In this document: one piece after another, positions 20,700-32,837 of the stretch
Numbering within the stretch: the first letter of the stretch is position 1
How the letters are laid out: the number at the start of each line of letters is the position of its first letter
Assembly: GCF_000003815.2 (NCBI RefSeq)
Contig: NC_049991.1
Span: forward strand, 6,639,390 to 6,703,389
DNA from: Branchiostoma floridae
Taxonomy: Eukaryota > Chordata > Leptocardii > Amphioxiformes > Branchiostomatidae
Direction: 5' to 3'
Length of the DNA: 64,000 nt
Notes under the pieces: model-generated
The model's input: the letters and a program-made list of their open reading frames with translations, nothing else
Told to the model about the DNA's origin: nothing
The model's database searches: none
Made by a program: the position numbers and the translations under genes

Positions 20700-22480
20700 A
20701 CCACACAGGCTGTTCACTATAAATCACTGTCAATGAGCCTGCGAGAAACCGATCCCTCACGCCGAACATCCGAGTTTCACATGTGGTTAAACAAATAGAA
20801 CACAGCAAGAACTTAATCCTTTTTACTCCCCCTCCCTCTCACTCAATCCTTTTAGAGATAGGCACGGTGCAGATTGTTGAATAATTACTCATGGCGTATG
20901 TCAGAGGGTGGCTCTTTCATACTCTAATACCTTCTCAACTCTCGTCCTTGTATCAGGCTCTGTTGTGTGTGATCGCACAGAGTTTGAGCCAAAACACGAC
21001 CTTCAATTTGCTTAATGGTCCTCCGTACTTGAAAGTTTATTTTGCAAGTGAGGATTTGTAATTTGGTACTGACCTGCCTATGTCAATGTGTAATTAATCT
21101 TGTAGTCTTTTTTTTCGTCTGAGGGGGACAAACCAATTGCAATTGGCAATGCGATAACGAAAATCGAACATCTTGTCCATGGCAAAAGTATGATTATATG
21201 CGTTGTTGTACGTCAACTTGAACTAGAATTCCGTGACTCAAAATCCTATTTTACAATTCCCCCGATGAAATCATATTTCTTGGTACTATCATCATTTTCT
21301 TCGCATTATAGCTGAAATGACCAAACCTCAGCCATTGGGAACCAATGAAATCAGATATGGAAACGCTTAAACTGAAAAATATGTGTCCACAGCAAGTTTA
21401 ATTACATGCGGTGTAACACTACAGCTTGAACAAAAATTTCATGTCTTTGATCGCATTTTCCATAACTAAAAATCATATTTAAAATTTTCCGGCACTGGGG
21501 TAATTTTCGTGGTGTGTTATTACAATTCATTCCGCAATACAGTTGAAAATTTCAAATCTCAACAAGAGTTCGTAAACCTCAGGCCTGCATGAAATGTATT
21601 GGGTTTCTGTAGACCTATTGTGTATTTTTGCCTTTTTGTCTGTGGTACGTGGTTGGAAAAATGAGCTTTTTACTGTGTTGGTTGTGCACCATGCAAAAGT
21701 CTGACTCTGAAATTCCATTTTCTGAATTTGTAAGTTTGGACAGGGATGAACATTACTTATTTTGGATTTCTTAAGTATGTAACCAACCACAGTACTTTGA
21801 AGTTGTTGAGACGCTACCTTTTTTTGTCTCAGATGGCCCATGCACATGTAGTTACTCTGTCACATGATATACTAATATCTTCCTATTTCAATGTACTGAC
21901 CTAATGCAGCTGCTAAATCTCCTTGGTTTGTGTTCTTCCAATGATATTCATTAAAGATTTATTTCTGGGGTGTTATTCACTTGACATCGGAATGTTACTC
22001 GCATAATTTGACCAATGATACTTTTATCTGTAGTTCCATAGACATTAGACAACATGAATAGTGGTAGCCCCCATGCAGCAGCAACAGTTAGTCCCCAGGG
22101 TGGTATGATATTTTCATTCAATCCATCCAACCCAAACCTAAATCTCCTGTAGTATCTAAGCCAAATTTAACAGCATAATTTACTATGAAAAATGTCCTTG
22201 TCAATCCCATTTATAGATGGCAAGCTGCTGGCAATGGAAGCTTTGAAAAGTTCAGAAGCTGTTGTAGTCAAAGCAAACACCCAGCAAACATCCCCGCAAA
22301 CCAATGAGCAGTTGCTTAGAAGGGGAATTTCATCATTATTTGCCGCGACAAAATGCAACAAACGATACTGAATTTAAAACAGAACAAAGCTAAGCCTCCA
22401 CCACTTAACCCTGCCTGTACCATAGATTAAGCAGGCCCAAAAACCAAGCGAATATGACTAGCCCAAAACAACAAATTACA
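20700..22480. other. No gene recognised
   Basis: Non-coding, with a weakly repeated ~200 bp pattern at 21240-21560 (gcattatagctgaaatg against gcaatacagttgaaaat). A 106-codon minus-strand frame at 21527-21847 has no recognisable domain or splice context. Confidence 0.45.
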
Positions 22481-22914
22481 TGTATACAGTATGGAAATGG
22501 CATTACCAAAGAAACAAAAAGAAACACAGGACAAATCATACACATACCTTTCTCTTATGCCCACACTCTATACAGTTCTCCTCCACATTAGAAAATTGCA
22601 TCTTCTTCTGTTTCAGTTCAAGTTCAACCATGATTGCCAACAGGGTAAAGGAACTTGTACCGGAACTTAAAACTCAGTACTATACAGCTCTAGAAACACC
22701 ACAAAGAGTAATAAGCAAACTTCAATTATACCTGACCAACAGATATATATTCTTGTACACTCCCGTCATCTGGCAAACTGTCAGTGCCACTAAGTAACCT
22801 GATACATTGAAAGTGGCCCAGGCCAGATGATGGTTCTACACCCAACCATAATCTGTTTTTAAAACCAAGCAGATATTGGGAGGATGCCCCAACCACACTA
22901 AAACAGGGTCAACC

Positions 22915-23530
22915 TATACAGTATCAAGTTCAAGCACTAGGAGGCCCAAAATCAAACCTGACCACCAGGACACCACAAACAACTCACGTACCAAATGGCA
23001 ACACAATGGCACCTTGCGTTCCGGAGATACAGCGCACGCCCCGTGCCCGCACAAAAGGTAACCTAAAATGTCAAGTTCAAGCACCAAGGGCGCCAAAATC
23101 AAAATTGAGCATTATTCAGCCACCGCCGACACATGTGCCAAATATCATCGCGCCAGCACCAGCCGTTCAGAAGATATAACTCCGGAAACACCCCTCCCGG
23201 ACACAAAATTCGACCTGCCGGGTCAAGTTCAAACGCGACAAGGCCCAAAGTCAATCCTAGGCAACAGGCAACAACCCCCCACCCATGCACCAAAAATCGT
23301 CGCAATCGCGCGTATCGTTCCGGACACACAGCGCCAAAAGTGCCCCAAAAACACAAAAAATGCCACCTTCAATGTCAAGGTCAAGCGCCAGGAGGCCCAA
23401 AATCACACCTGAGTGTCAGGCTACCATCCCCAACCCACGTACCAAAAATCGTCGTGCTCGCACCATCCGTTCACGAGATACAGCGCCCTACATCCACGGC
23501 TACCGAAAAGTTCCCACCAGCATCAAAACC
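22915..23530 (-). repeat. Tandem array of ~150 bp modules, family E-like, four units
   Basis: Equivalent motifs (tcaagttcaagcgcc-like, then ggcccaaaatca) begin at 22924, 23071, 23223 and 23374, giving periods of 147-152 bases. On the minus strand each unit reads gagatac..., then cgatttttggtacgtgggt, then ttttgggcctcctgg. That is the same order of motifs as the plus-strand modules at 18.4, 31.4 and 34.6-35.2 kb. Several overlapping frames stay open on both strands because of the composition; none is a gene. Confidence 0.7.
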
Positions 23531-23544
23531 ATACCTGCATACAT

Positions 23545-25415
23545 GCAGGTAACAAACAGAGAGCAAATCTACTGTGATAGGGAAAAACTGAAACAGAAAA
23601 ATGTCCAAAAGGATAATCATATGCAATATTAAGCTACAACGTGGACTTAGGTTCTTGTGTTTGGTCGTAATTTCCACAGCTAAATCAGATAAACAACTAA
23701 CACAAAACATAGTTTTCTGACTCACCTTGAATTGTAAATGCATTCAATATACATACTGCAGTCACATCGAAAGTACAAGCAAAGAATGTCTTTTCCTCTA
23801 CAATGACTTTTTCAATATCAAACCATGCCTTAATCTTATAACATGCATAAAGGTTCCATATTTTCACTGAAGTATAGTTCTTATGCATGTTTTAAGACTT
23901 TATTTTTAAAAAATCAGATTTTATGCCATATGCTGTGTTTTCGTCTAATATATATTTGTATCCATTACAAAGTCGCCATGCATATATTTCGGCACAAATC
24001 TCTCGCAGCAGAGACGTGCTCCTAAAGTAAAACCTTTTTACCTTCTCCATCAAAATTATAGCCCCCCAGATCCTTCAATTTGCCAAGCAGTCACTTTTTT
24101 TTAACACTGAGATCTAGCAAGACTAGGATTCATGGACATCAAGCGACTCTGCGTGACTGCACTAGATACCTAGTGCGTTCCTCAAGCTTTCATGGTAAAA
24201 GAGGAATACTAAATGGGAACAAAATTGGAGCTTCAGAGATCGTAGCGCGGACCAAAGGGGCTTATCTGGTAGATTACAGGGGCGGACTATCTTCTTAGAA
24301 GTTGGACATATTCATTCTGTTGGATCTAGTGCACATCAAGCGAGGAGATCCGGCGCACACGATGAGAATAGAGAAAAGAGACGTTGTAAACTTTATCAAG
24401 CCATATGGTCTGTCTAGTCTGTAGAATACGTTACACTTTACTGCGTATAAATAGTTGTAGTTCTTTTGAAGAAAGTGAGCTACGTGCACATTGTAAGATA
24501 AAGAAATAAAGAAATAAAGAAATAAAGAAAAGAGAGCATAAAAAATCCCACAGTTTTTGTGCGAATATTTCTTAGGCAAATAGATATGTTATAAGGCACG
24601 TTGACTTAGCATTGCTTATTCTTCGCTTCTTGGTTTGTATTATTATTTTCCTACTTGGTATGACTCGATTGATATTTTTGGATTACCTTATGGGAATACA
24701 TGGGGAAGTTGAACACACATCAAAAGCCAAATGGCCAAGCTGTGTGGCCTAAGGGCAATAGCAACGGACGCCATTATATACGCTAAATGTCGTGCGGAAA
24801 GGGCGTAATAATAAGTACCCTAAAACACTCATTTAACCTGAATTGATCAAGAGTCGCTTACAACAGTCAACACCTAACGACAAGTTCACGCAATATGCGG
24901 TGTGTACCGCAGGGATCCGTTATCCTTTCTCGGCCCACTTCTCTTGAGATCATTGCAATGTGCTTCCATGCATTTCAAGTAGGCTTTATTTCAAACCGGT
25001 TAAGATCATGCCTGGAGATATAGGAAGAAAGATGAATTCTCATTCCCGCCTGTCAAGCTTCAATGTTTTTTTTGCCTATCTTTACTTGAGATGGCATTTT
25101 GGGAGGGCTCCTATCTCTGTGGCGTGATTAATAGAGTGATTTTTCCTCTGATGGAGGATGAAAGGTGCGCAGGGTTTCACTTAAATGCGGCGTCTCCGGG
25201 TTGTCAAGTTAAAGTGGTGATGCACTGGAGTAACGCTGGTGGGGGTACGGCAAAAGGCAATATGTCAGATGTAGAAATGTTAGCACATTGATGCACCATA
25301 TCCGTGTGTGGTTTTTGGTACAATTTTTGACAGACAAGCCCAGTTGCACCACTCAAACGTCAGTGAAAAAAACTGAAAACGTTGTAAAGTTGTAAAGTGC
25401 CTTTTCGCCGGGGAA
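23545..25415. other. No gene recognised; short A-rich tandem repeat
   Basis: A 10 bp repeat (gaaataaa..) occurs at 24499-24533. The remainder is non-coding, with no protein-like frame. Confidence 0.5.
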
Positions 25416-25419
25416 TGCT

Positions 25420-25490
25420 GGCGATTATAGAACCTGGGACCAATTGTTTCTGAGTCAAAAGCTCTAACCATTAGGGCCACACTGAGTACG
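25420..25490 (-). repeat. tRNA-derived SINE head
   Basis: The minus strand has gtggccctaatggttagagc, a pol III A-box-like string, then gtcccaggttctataatcgc, a B-box-like string, at tRNA-like spacing. It cannot fold as a functional tRNA, so it is called SINE-derived. Confidence 0.5.
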
Positions 25491-25844
25491 TTTTGCTAAG
25501 TCTGTTCTGACATTGTAACGGGAATTTTTCAGTATGTAAAATAAAATCACCTATACGTTTGCATTGATCAAAATACCTCGCAACCCAGTATTTCTGGCTA
25601 TTTTGTATTCAATACCAGCTTAGATCTTGAAAACTTAATTTAGTCAAACATTCAAGAAAGTGCAATTAAAAATATCCGTTTTTTTAAATCCAGTTGTACA
25701 GATTGAATTGTATTTAAATATGTTCAAGATGGTGTGGATTGACTTTCTATCTGTTAGATATCACTCCGTTCGCTTGCTATTGTCAATGGCGTGCGTATTT
25801 GCGGTGACCGTGGACAATGATTTTGTTTTGTCGAAACACACTCA

Positions 25845-26151
25845 TGGTAAGGAGGTTTCTTTTTCAACCTCCTTGCTCATGGCTACCTCACTAGTGTCAC
25901 TTCTACAACTACACCCAATTCTACCTCACTGGTGTCACTTCTACAACTACTCTAATTGATACATCATGATCACTGGTGTCAGTTCAACAATTACACTCAA
26001 GCTACTTCGCTAATGACATATCTTCCCATTGTATTTTCTTGCCATTGAAACTTTCAATGGATGGGAGCTAAATTTCCGTTGTTGTATTTTCCAACTCAGG
26101 TAAAAACCAATACCGGTTGATGCCACCCATAAAATATACTACTTGTGGTCT
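25845..26151. mobile_element. Family A element, 3' part with internal tandem repeats
   Basis: The right end gatgccacccataaaatata, then acttgtggtct, is the family A terminus. Inside, three ~38 bp units (cactagtgtcacttctacaa) form a tandem array at about 25890-26010. The left terminus was not found. Confidence 0.55.
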
Positions 26152-26392
26152 TAGTATTAGCACACACGTCTCCCGTGAGGTCCTCACTGTCTCAAGTACG
26201 TGCTCTTGTTAGTATTCTTGTCTGTCAGCCCCTTAAAACTTAAGATAAGGCAAACCCTGGCGCCAACGTGAAACACTCATAATCCTTGAATACAGACCGG
26301 GACAAGCCATGCATAGTTTCATGATTGTAGACTCTACAACCCGCATCGTATTCATAAATCCCTGCCAATATATCATGATCAATTTTCATATC

Positions 26393-26696
26393 TTAACCCT
26401 ATTCAGACGGGGCGGTGGGCAAATTTCATGTCGCATAACATTAGAACATCTTACGCCACAGCCACAAAATTGGGTGAATTTTCCTAAAATTTAGTTGGCA
26501 ACAGTTTCCAATTTTTCTTGTTGCCATGGCAACCGTTTGTTGCTAATTTCGGATCTAGCAATGTCTTTTTCAAATTTGATTGCTGTATTACTGTTTTTAT
26601 TACATCAAATCTGATATGATAAGTGGTTAAATAGTTACAGGATTTAGGAAGGGCGGGCCACAAAAGCCAAAAAAAGTCCAGTCAGAATAGGGTTAA
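26393..26696. mobile_element. TTAA-flanked MITE (piggyBac-like)
   Basis: TTAA at 26393-26396 and 26693-26696 flanks inverted ends ccctattcagacgggg and ccagtcagaataggg (14 of 16 matching). A TTAA duplication with ends starting CCCT is the hallmark of piggyBac-type insertion. The 296 bp interior has no transposase, so the element is non-autonomous. A similar right end (gtctgaaaagggttaa) occurs near 42660-42675. Confidence 0.7.
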
Positions 26697-27082
26697 AATG
26701 CTTCACTGTAAGTATTACACTTGAAAATTTTACAACTAAAGGCAGAACAGCTAGGTATGTTTATATTAGGTTGGCAAAAATGTATTTCGGCAATAGCGTC
26801 ATAAATGAACTAGTCATTAACTAGGGCACCATGCTCAATAAACTGGTAAAACGCAATAAAACAAAGGCATAGGTATCACATAATATAACGTAAGAGAGAT
26901 AGATATCTCTATAGTAGATAATGATAGAATAATACATACATAATAATGATAAAAATAACATAACCTGCTGTTGTTACTGATATCAATATATACTTCTGGA
27001 AACATTTCCTTCGAAAAAAAATAATCATGCACACATCAAAATGTATTGTAGCCTAATGAATCGGGTTTGATATAAATTTCGA

Positions 27083-27626
27083 TAGAGTCCATTCCAGGAC
27101 ACCGTGCGGATGTTTGTTGCCATTGTTTACAATTGATTTTAAAGTTTTATAATTATATGTCTAGGACATTTGATACTTCAGAAATGTTTCTAACACTGTT
27201 TCAACTTTACAAATATTTCCCTGGTCCTGTAAAACTTTGGAAATATTCATGGTGTGTAATTGGATACTTCTAATGGTTTCTAAATAAGGATCCACCAGTG
27301 CCCAGCAGTGAAATCTAAAAATATACAGATGCAACAATAGGGCTTACTTTTATGGGGGCAATAAACTAATTTTACCATTTTGCAAAGTTTAAAAGTGAAA
27401 TAATCACGCAGAGGTTTCACAATTATTCTAAATAAAGAGTTTTTTGTACAGTTACTTTCAAAATGTTTCTAAGATATTGAAAGGAATTCAAATAGATGAG
27501 TATTTTCTTAGTCACGTTTTGAAAAGAATTTAATTATTGTGGCTCAGATATTCTTTTATTCAAAATAATTCAGACTAATCACAAATATCACCTAAAAACC
27601 CTCATGGTGACTTGGAATGGACTCTA
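27083..27626. mobile_element. TA-flanked ~540 bp MITE
   Basis: TA at 27083-27084 and 27625-27626 flanks inverted ends gagtccattccaggacaccg and ggtgacttggaatggactc, about 23-25 bp with a few mismatches. TA duplications fit Tc1/mariner-type insertion. The interior is AT-rich without a transposase frame. Confidence 0.65.
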
Positions 27627-27639
27627 CAAAAAGAAGCAA

Positions 27640-28510
27640 AAAGATAACACAACGTTCTGCTTAAAAGAAATAGGCCAAATTTGAACCGTCTATTCAACTT
27701 GTACCGCTGTATCAATGTACTGCGTTTCAAAGTACGTAACATGTAAACGTCTACCTCAACAGATGTTTTCGACATGAAACACAACGTTGAAGGCTTCTTC
27801 TGATCTAAAAATTTACTGCCCTCGTAAGACTAAGAGCTTGGCAAATTTGAACCATCTATTCATCTTGTACGGCTGTATCTGTTCATTGCGTTTCAAAGTA
27901 CCTTACATGTTAACGTCTACCTCAACACATGTTTTTTGACATCAAACATAACGTTGTTATGATCAAAAAAACGAAGACGTTTACTGCCCTCGTAAGAGCT
28001 TGGCAAATTTAAACCATCTATTCAACTTGCACTGTTGTATCAATGTATTGCGTTTCAAAGTACGCAACATGTGAACGTCTACCCCAACAGATGTTTTCTA
28101 CATGAAACACAACGTTAAGGGCGTCTTCTGATTTAAAAATTTACTGCCCTCGTAAGAGCTTGGCAAATTTTAACAGTCTATTCATCTTGTGCGGCTGTAT
28201 ATTTTCATTGTGTTTCAAAGTACCTTACAATAAGCTACATGTTAAAGTCTGCCTCAACAGATGTTTTTGACATTAAACACAGCGTTGGAGGCTTGTTCTG
28301 ATCTAAAAAACGAGGACGTCTACTGCCCTCGTAAAAGCTTGGCTAAATTTGAACCGTCTATTCAACTTGCACATTTGTATGAATGTACTGCGTTTCAAAG
28401 TACGTAACATGTTAACGTCTACTTCAACAGATGCTTTTGACATCAAAAACAACATTGCGGGCCTGTTCTGATAAAAAAACGAGGACGTTTACTGCCCTCG
28501 TAAGAGCTGG
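27640..28510 (+). repeat. ~165 bp satellite, five units in alternating A-B-A-B-A order
   Basis: Units start near 27673, 27839, 28002, 28162 and 28341, each with ggcaaatttgaaccgtctat, tgcgtttcaaagtac and tactgccctcgtaagagctt. Units 1, 3 and 5 have ttcaacttg plus aaagtacg(t/c)aacatg. Units 2 and 4 have ttcatcttg plus aaagtaccttaca. This is a ~330 bp dimer. The array abuts the TA-flanked MITE. Confidence 0.85.
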
Positions 28511-28519
28511 CGGCAACGT

Positions 28520-30050
28520 AAGAGAGATAGCGCCAACCGCGCCTCTACATCAACGGTAGAGGACCCAGGGGAATCACAGGCGAGCGCCGGCTTGCTTTTA
28601 CCGAGCAGGCTTTGACAAGTAACGCGGACATTAACAAGAGACGGAGTGCATTACGCGTTCGCTGGGCATTTGTGTCAGCTCGGTATTTGTCAAAAAGATG
28701 TAAAGCTTTTATCTGTGCGTGTGTTTTAGGCGACCGTGTTTGTAAATGTGTTCCACCTGTTTTACCCAATGCGTGAAGAGGGTGTCTGAATGGTGATTAT
28801 TCAGACAGTGTACATATCTATCATGGCAGCTTCGTAGGCTACACTGACTTTATTATACAGAGGACATCCTCGCGTGCATCATAACTGTGTCCGTTAAAAA
28901 TTGAGATCAAACTGTAAATCATAAAAATAAGCTGTAACAATGTTCAAATACGTGCTCTAAATTGGTCTAAAGCCTTATGGAAACGGATGCACATGAGTAC
29001 AGATTTGCATATGAATGAGGAAGATGTAAAAGAATAAAATACAAAATTTTTGGTTTGGTATGTCATGTTTGATTTGATTTATTAATATTACAAACAATGC
29101 AATACATTTGAAGTGATTTGAGCTTTGATCACGTTATCACGTTACATAGACATAACATATACACTCGTTCTGAAATCCATGCTAGAAACTTCTAAGGTGC
29201 CCAACAACTTTGTATGTCATTGGCAATACCAAACCCCTATAAAAACAGCCCCATTCCATACAATAAGTACATATACAAGAAAAAATCTCCCAATACCTAA
29301 TAAATCAACTTCTACAGTTTTGAATGTATTCCCCTACTTTGCATGATACGAATTCTTGTATTTGTTTTCTTTTACTTATCGTAAAATAAGACTTTTAGAT
29401 GTTTTATTCTATTTATTTTGTGATTCTATAAAACTGCTAGTACTGTTTCTGCTATTTTATTGTAATTGTATGGTTGTTTTGTCTTATATTTTGTACATAC
29501 GGTATGTGTACAATGTGCAATTCAGCGTCTTCTGAAGTTCAGTTCAATCTAGCAAAAAGAGTTTAACCAACCTAGAAGACGATTAATGAAAGAAAACGAG
29601 TTACTATTTTAACAAAAAAAGAAGTTCTTTGTCATGTATTTACAAAAATTAGGAATACCAACACCTAAACCTTTTCTTAAAATTTCATTAACAACTCTGC
29701 ATGCGTAAAAAAGATCCTTTATTCTACTCAATAGATGTTATTTCTAACTCTATGCTCTGTTATAAAACATGTTCTTAGAGTCTGTATATTGCTGCCTTAA
29801 ACCGGTATGTACGTCTTGTATGTTCAACTGTCATTAGAAGCTCTAGCTGACCCATGGTTTGGAAATTAGAGTTTTTCTTTTCAGTCAATCCAGGCTTACG
29901 TCTCCTGGGATAATGCACTCAATCCTGCAGACTTGAAATATGAAGATGGCCATGAATAAAACCTTGACTCTATTCCCTTAAGGTTGAACATTGTCGGAAT
30001 ACTTCATAATGGCCCTATCGTTGCGTAACATACGAGACCCAAGGTTATAT
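28520..30050. other. No gene recognised; possible LINE tail
   Basis: A small hairpin gtctgaat...attcagac lies at 28790-28812. Near 29064-29100, the minus strand reads like a LINE tail (aataaatcaaatcaaaca). The remainder is AT-rich. Confidence 0.4.
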
Positions 30051-30057
30051 TTCTCTT

Positions 30058-30563
30058 AGGCCACAGCAAGTAAATTTTATGGATGACATAAGCGCGTTCA
30101 TTACTTTTCGCCTTATTTTAGAAAAGAAAAACAAGATTTTCTTTCCTCTTCGGGGATGGTCAGATAGATCAAAATGGGCAAACTTGTTCTGTTGTAGCCT
30201 AATGATTATACTTGTAGAAGTGACAATAGGGAGGTAGCCATGACTATAGTTGCAGAAGTGAAACTTGTTGGATAGTTGTAAAAGTGCCACCAATACGGAA
30301 GCCATGACTGTAGTTGCCAGCTTGGCAAGTGATACCAGTGTACCACAATAATATCACTAAAATTTACTACTAACAGTAGTTCACCTCTTTAACACAGGAA
30401 TGAATGCCCTGTTAGTTGTGATGCTACGTTTTGTCACTTCAAATCTTATCACGATATATATGGTGTCCATTTTTTAAAATTAAGCCATCTTGTTTTTTTA
30501 CCCATCTTTTTTTTTAGTGCATTCTGCTTAGGATGCTATCCATAAATTTACTTGCTGTGGTCT
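30058..30563. mobile_element. Family A element, complete copy 2
   Basis: The left end aggccacagcaagtaaattt and right end atccataaatttacttgctg, then tggtct, form the inverted repeats. The interior matches 1576-2101 in reverse orientation (for example tgatgctacgttttgtcact). Length is 506 bp, with no coding capacity. Confidence 0.75.
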
Positions 30564-30626
30564 TATACAAGACGCAGCTCACTAATAATATTAGTGAGCT
30601 GCGTCTTGTATAAGACCACAGCAAGT
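30550..30626. repeat. Perfect 37 bp inverted repeat with 3 bp spacer
   Basis: Arms 30550-30586 and 30590-30626 are exact reverse complements, separated by aat. The arms include the last 14 bp of the family A copy at 30058-30563 and the first 14 bp of another family A end starting at 30613. A palindromic 49 bp core (cagctcactaat) lies between. Confidence 0.95.
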
Positions 30627-30655
30627 GAATATAACGTTAGGATAGCATAAGCAAT
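30613..30655 (+). mobile_element. Family A terminus, head-to-head with copy 2
   Basis: Begins agaccacagcaagtgaatat, then ggatagcata, matching a family A end. The remainder of this element could not be traced to the right. Confidence 0.5.
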
Positions 30656-31348
30656 AATGATGTGGCATATACAAAAACCATTGCGTGCAACGATACCATT
30701 GTATGTGTCATTAAAAGGGATCTACCAGTCATAACCATAGAGGTAGGGGAGTTGAGGACCAACACAAAACCATTGGTATTTTTTTTTTTTTTGTATTGCT
30801 CCAACGTATAATGAACCTTCCCCGCCGTTGAGCACTATAATATAGTGGAATAAGTATTGCCTTTTATCTTTCATCATATCACATCATCCCACCAAATCCT
30901 CACTGCTAATATTCACCATTCACTACATGGCCTTGACAAGGCAATATCTACAGCTCTGTCAAGCAGATCGGGGGTCGTCCTGACCACCAATATCTTTTCT
31001 TATCGTCATTTGTTTGTTACTGGGTGCGTTTTTTCCCCAGTACGCGTTAACACTCGCCACACTGCAAGGCTGTATCGCATTTTGAATCTGCCATTATGTT
31101 TTTTCTCCGCTTCTTCTACTTTTATTCTACTTCTTCTCAAACAAATAAGGTCAATGACCTGAGCCAGACAACTGTCACCAGGGTTACCAGAGGTCAAACA
31201 GGTGCAGGTGGTGTTTAATTACATGATGTAGCAAGTGGCAGGACAGAGCCTGGGGGCTGGTCAATGCGTTTGATTAAGAATAAATATAGCATTATCTGCT
31301 AGCCTAGACCATGTAAACAAGTAAAAAACATAAAGTGATAATTACCTT

Positions 31349-31386
31349 CGCCAGAATGGCAAGGTCAATATGTTTTAGGCTTGTAC

Positions 31387-31419
<33 letters not shown>

Positions 31420-31640
31420 CAGCATAAATCCAGAAGCATTGGACGAATGCTGATGATATTTAATAGGCAGATAGGGGTCGGGAAAACGAAGGTCTACTAG
31501 CGGCTTGGTAAGGTACTGCAGCGGAACTTCCACTTTTTATATCTCGTGCTCTGGACATGCTGTGCTCGTGATTCTTGAGTGGTAGATAGCCCTTGTTATA
31601 TCCATATTTTCCGTTTAAAACCGTAAGGTGCAAAACAACG
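31349..31640 (+). mobile_element. Microsatellite plus ~155 bp module (family E), Helitron/pearl-like layout
   Basis: Order: ccttcgccagaatggcaagg, a (gtct)n microsatellite at 31391-31418, then a module with gctgatgatatttaatagg, gtcgggaaaacgaaggtc, tactgcagcgg and gagtggtagatagccctt. The same module course is at 34.9-35.1 kb. A left flank, tetranucleotide tract and ~160 bp core is the layout of the non-autonomous Helitron-like pearl elements of bivalves; the link is inference. Confidence 0.5.
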
Positions 31641-31773
31641 AAAAGATATTGAAAATAGAATGTCTGTTGCACCTTTGTTTATATTCTGCGAAAGCACACC
31701 AGGGAAAAGGCACGCTATTTTGATGATATCGCTTTTGTTCATAAATTCTCATTGTCTGGAGTCCAGAGGTTAC

Positions 31774-31885
31774 CTGAGTCGTGACGGAAAGGTCTTCCGG
31801 GTTAATGCATGGAATTTCCAATGTACCATCATGGGAACGGGAACTTGCCCCAACTTGGGATTGACGGTAATAATATGGTTGCTCA
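31774..31885 (-). CDS. Candidate internal exon, unidentified gene
   Basis: On the minus strand an acceptor-like tgtatttttgaatgcag precedes 31885, and a consensus donor cag|gtaacc follows 31774, giving a 112-base exon. One frame through it reads SNHIITVNPKLGQVPVPMMV, then HWKFHALTRKTFPSRLR. A second frame is also open (SHDGTLEIPCINPEDLSVTT), so the coding phase is uncertain. I recognise no domain. It lies just right of the family E module at 31.35-31.64 kb. Confidence 0.28.
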
Positions 31886-31949
31886 CTGCATTCAAAAATA
31901 CATGTATATGTGCGTGTGTGCGTCCAACACAATTCCACTGGGTACATTA

Positions 31950-32590
31950 AGTTCGCTACGGTAGATATTGTGTTAGGTTAAATATTTCTCGACGCCAGCT
32001 AGGGGAATTCAGAATTATGACATGCAACCAAAGAAACAATTGTTTAAATTTGTATCACACGATTTACAGGTTGCTTGACCAGCCCTAGAAGCACCTTGTC
32101 GACCAGAGGATGGTTGAGTACAGGACATAAGATTTTAGATCTAACATATGAGTGATGAAATTCAATTCTTTTCTTATTTCACACACAGTTAACACATTTA
32201 GACTGTGAAGTTGATGTAAGAGTGTATAGTAAACATTGTTCTTAGCGGTTCAGATTATCAATGATAACGCTATACTGTATGATGTACATGATCTCGGTAA
32301 TATAATGCCACTATACTTATAAAATGATATTGAAAATAACAGATGGATGTCAGTTTTGTCGTAAGTGTATTTGTTGGATCTTTTTGGATGAGAGTTTTCA
32401 GATCCGTAATCAGAAACACGACATTAATTTTTCCTGGCCTTATTGAGTCCTTCTCAAGAATGTCTTGAATACCTGACTATCTGAAGGGGATTTGGGAGAT
32501 TACTAATACGTAGTAGATTTAGATTTAGAATCACTGTATTTGGAATATCTGACTTGTGCGTGTCTCGAGGATTAGTGTTGCTGCATTTAA
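31950..32590. other. No gene recognised
   Basis: AT-rich non-coding sequence. Confidence 0.5.
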
Positions 32591-32611
32591 ACCCTTAACA
32601 TTGGTAATATT

Positions 32612-32630
32612 TTGAGTGTGTGTGTGTGTA

Positions 32631-32676
<46 letters not shown>

Positions 32677-32837
32677 CGCGTGTATGTGTGTGCGTGCGTG
32701 TTTGTGTGTGTCTGTTTGTGCGTGCGTATTTGTGTGTGTGTGTCCGTGCGTGCGTATTTGTGCATGCGTATTTGTGCATGTGTTCCTTTATATTTTTGGG
32801 CATCAAAACTTTAGAGACGCGTCTGTGTGTGTGTGTT
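32612..32837 (+). repeat. (TG)n-rich microsatellite
   Basis: Long tgtg runs with tgcg interruptions, ending at an assembly gap. Frames through it are low-complexity artefacts. Confidence 0.95.

Noticed and set aside
21527-21847. 106-codon minus-strand frame from ATG
   Set aside because: No domain, no splice borders, and it lies in a weak ~200 bp repeated region.
23068-23632. Long overlapping frames on both strands (up to 139 codons)
   Set aside because: AT-poor tandem modules without stops by composition. Frames overlap each other and repeat with the unit.
27640-28510. CRISPR-like regular repeats
   Set aside because: Units of ~165 bp with no unique spacers in an animal genome; this is a satellite.
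31615-31950. Long overlapping frames on both strands (110 and 96 codons)
   Set aside because: Taken whole they run through repeat sequence. Only the splice-bounded part at 31774-31885 is kept as a candidate.
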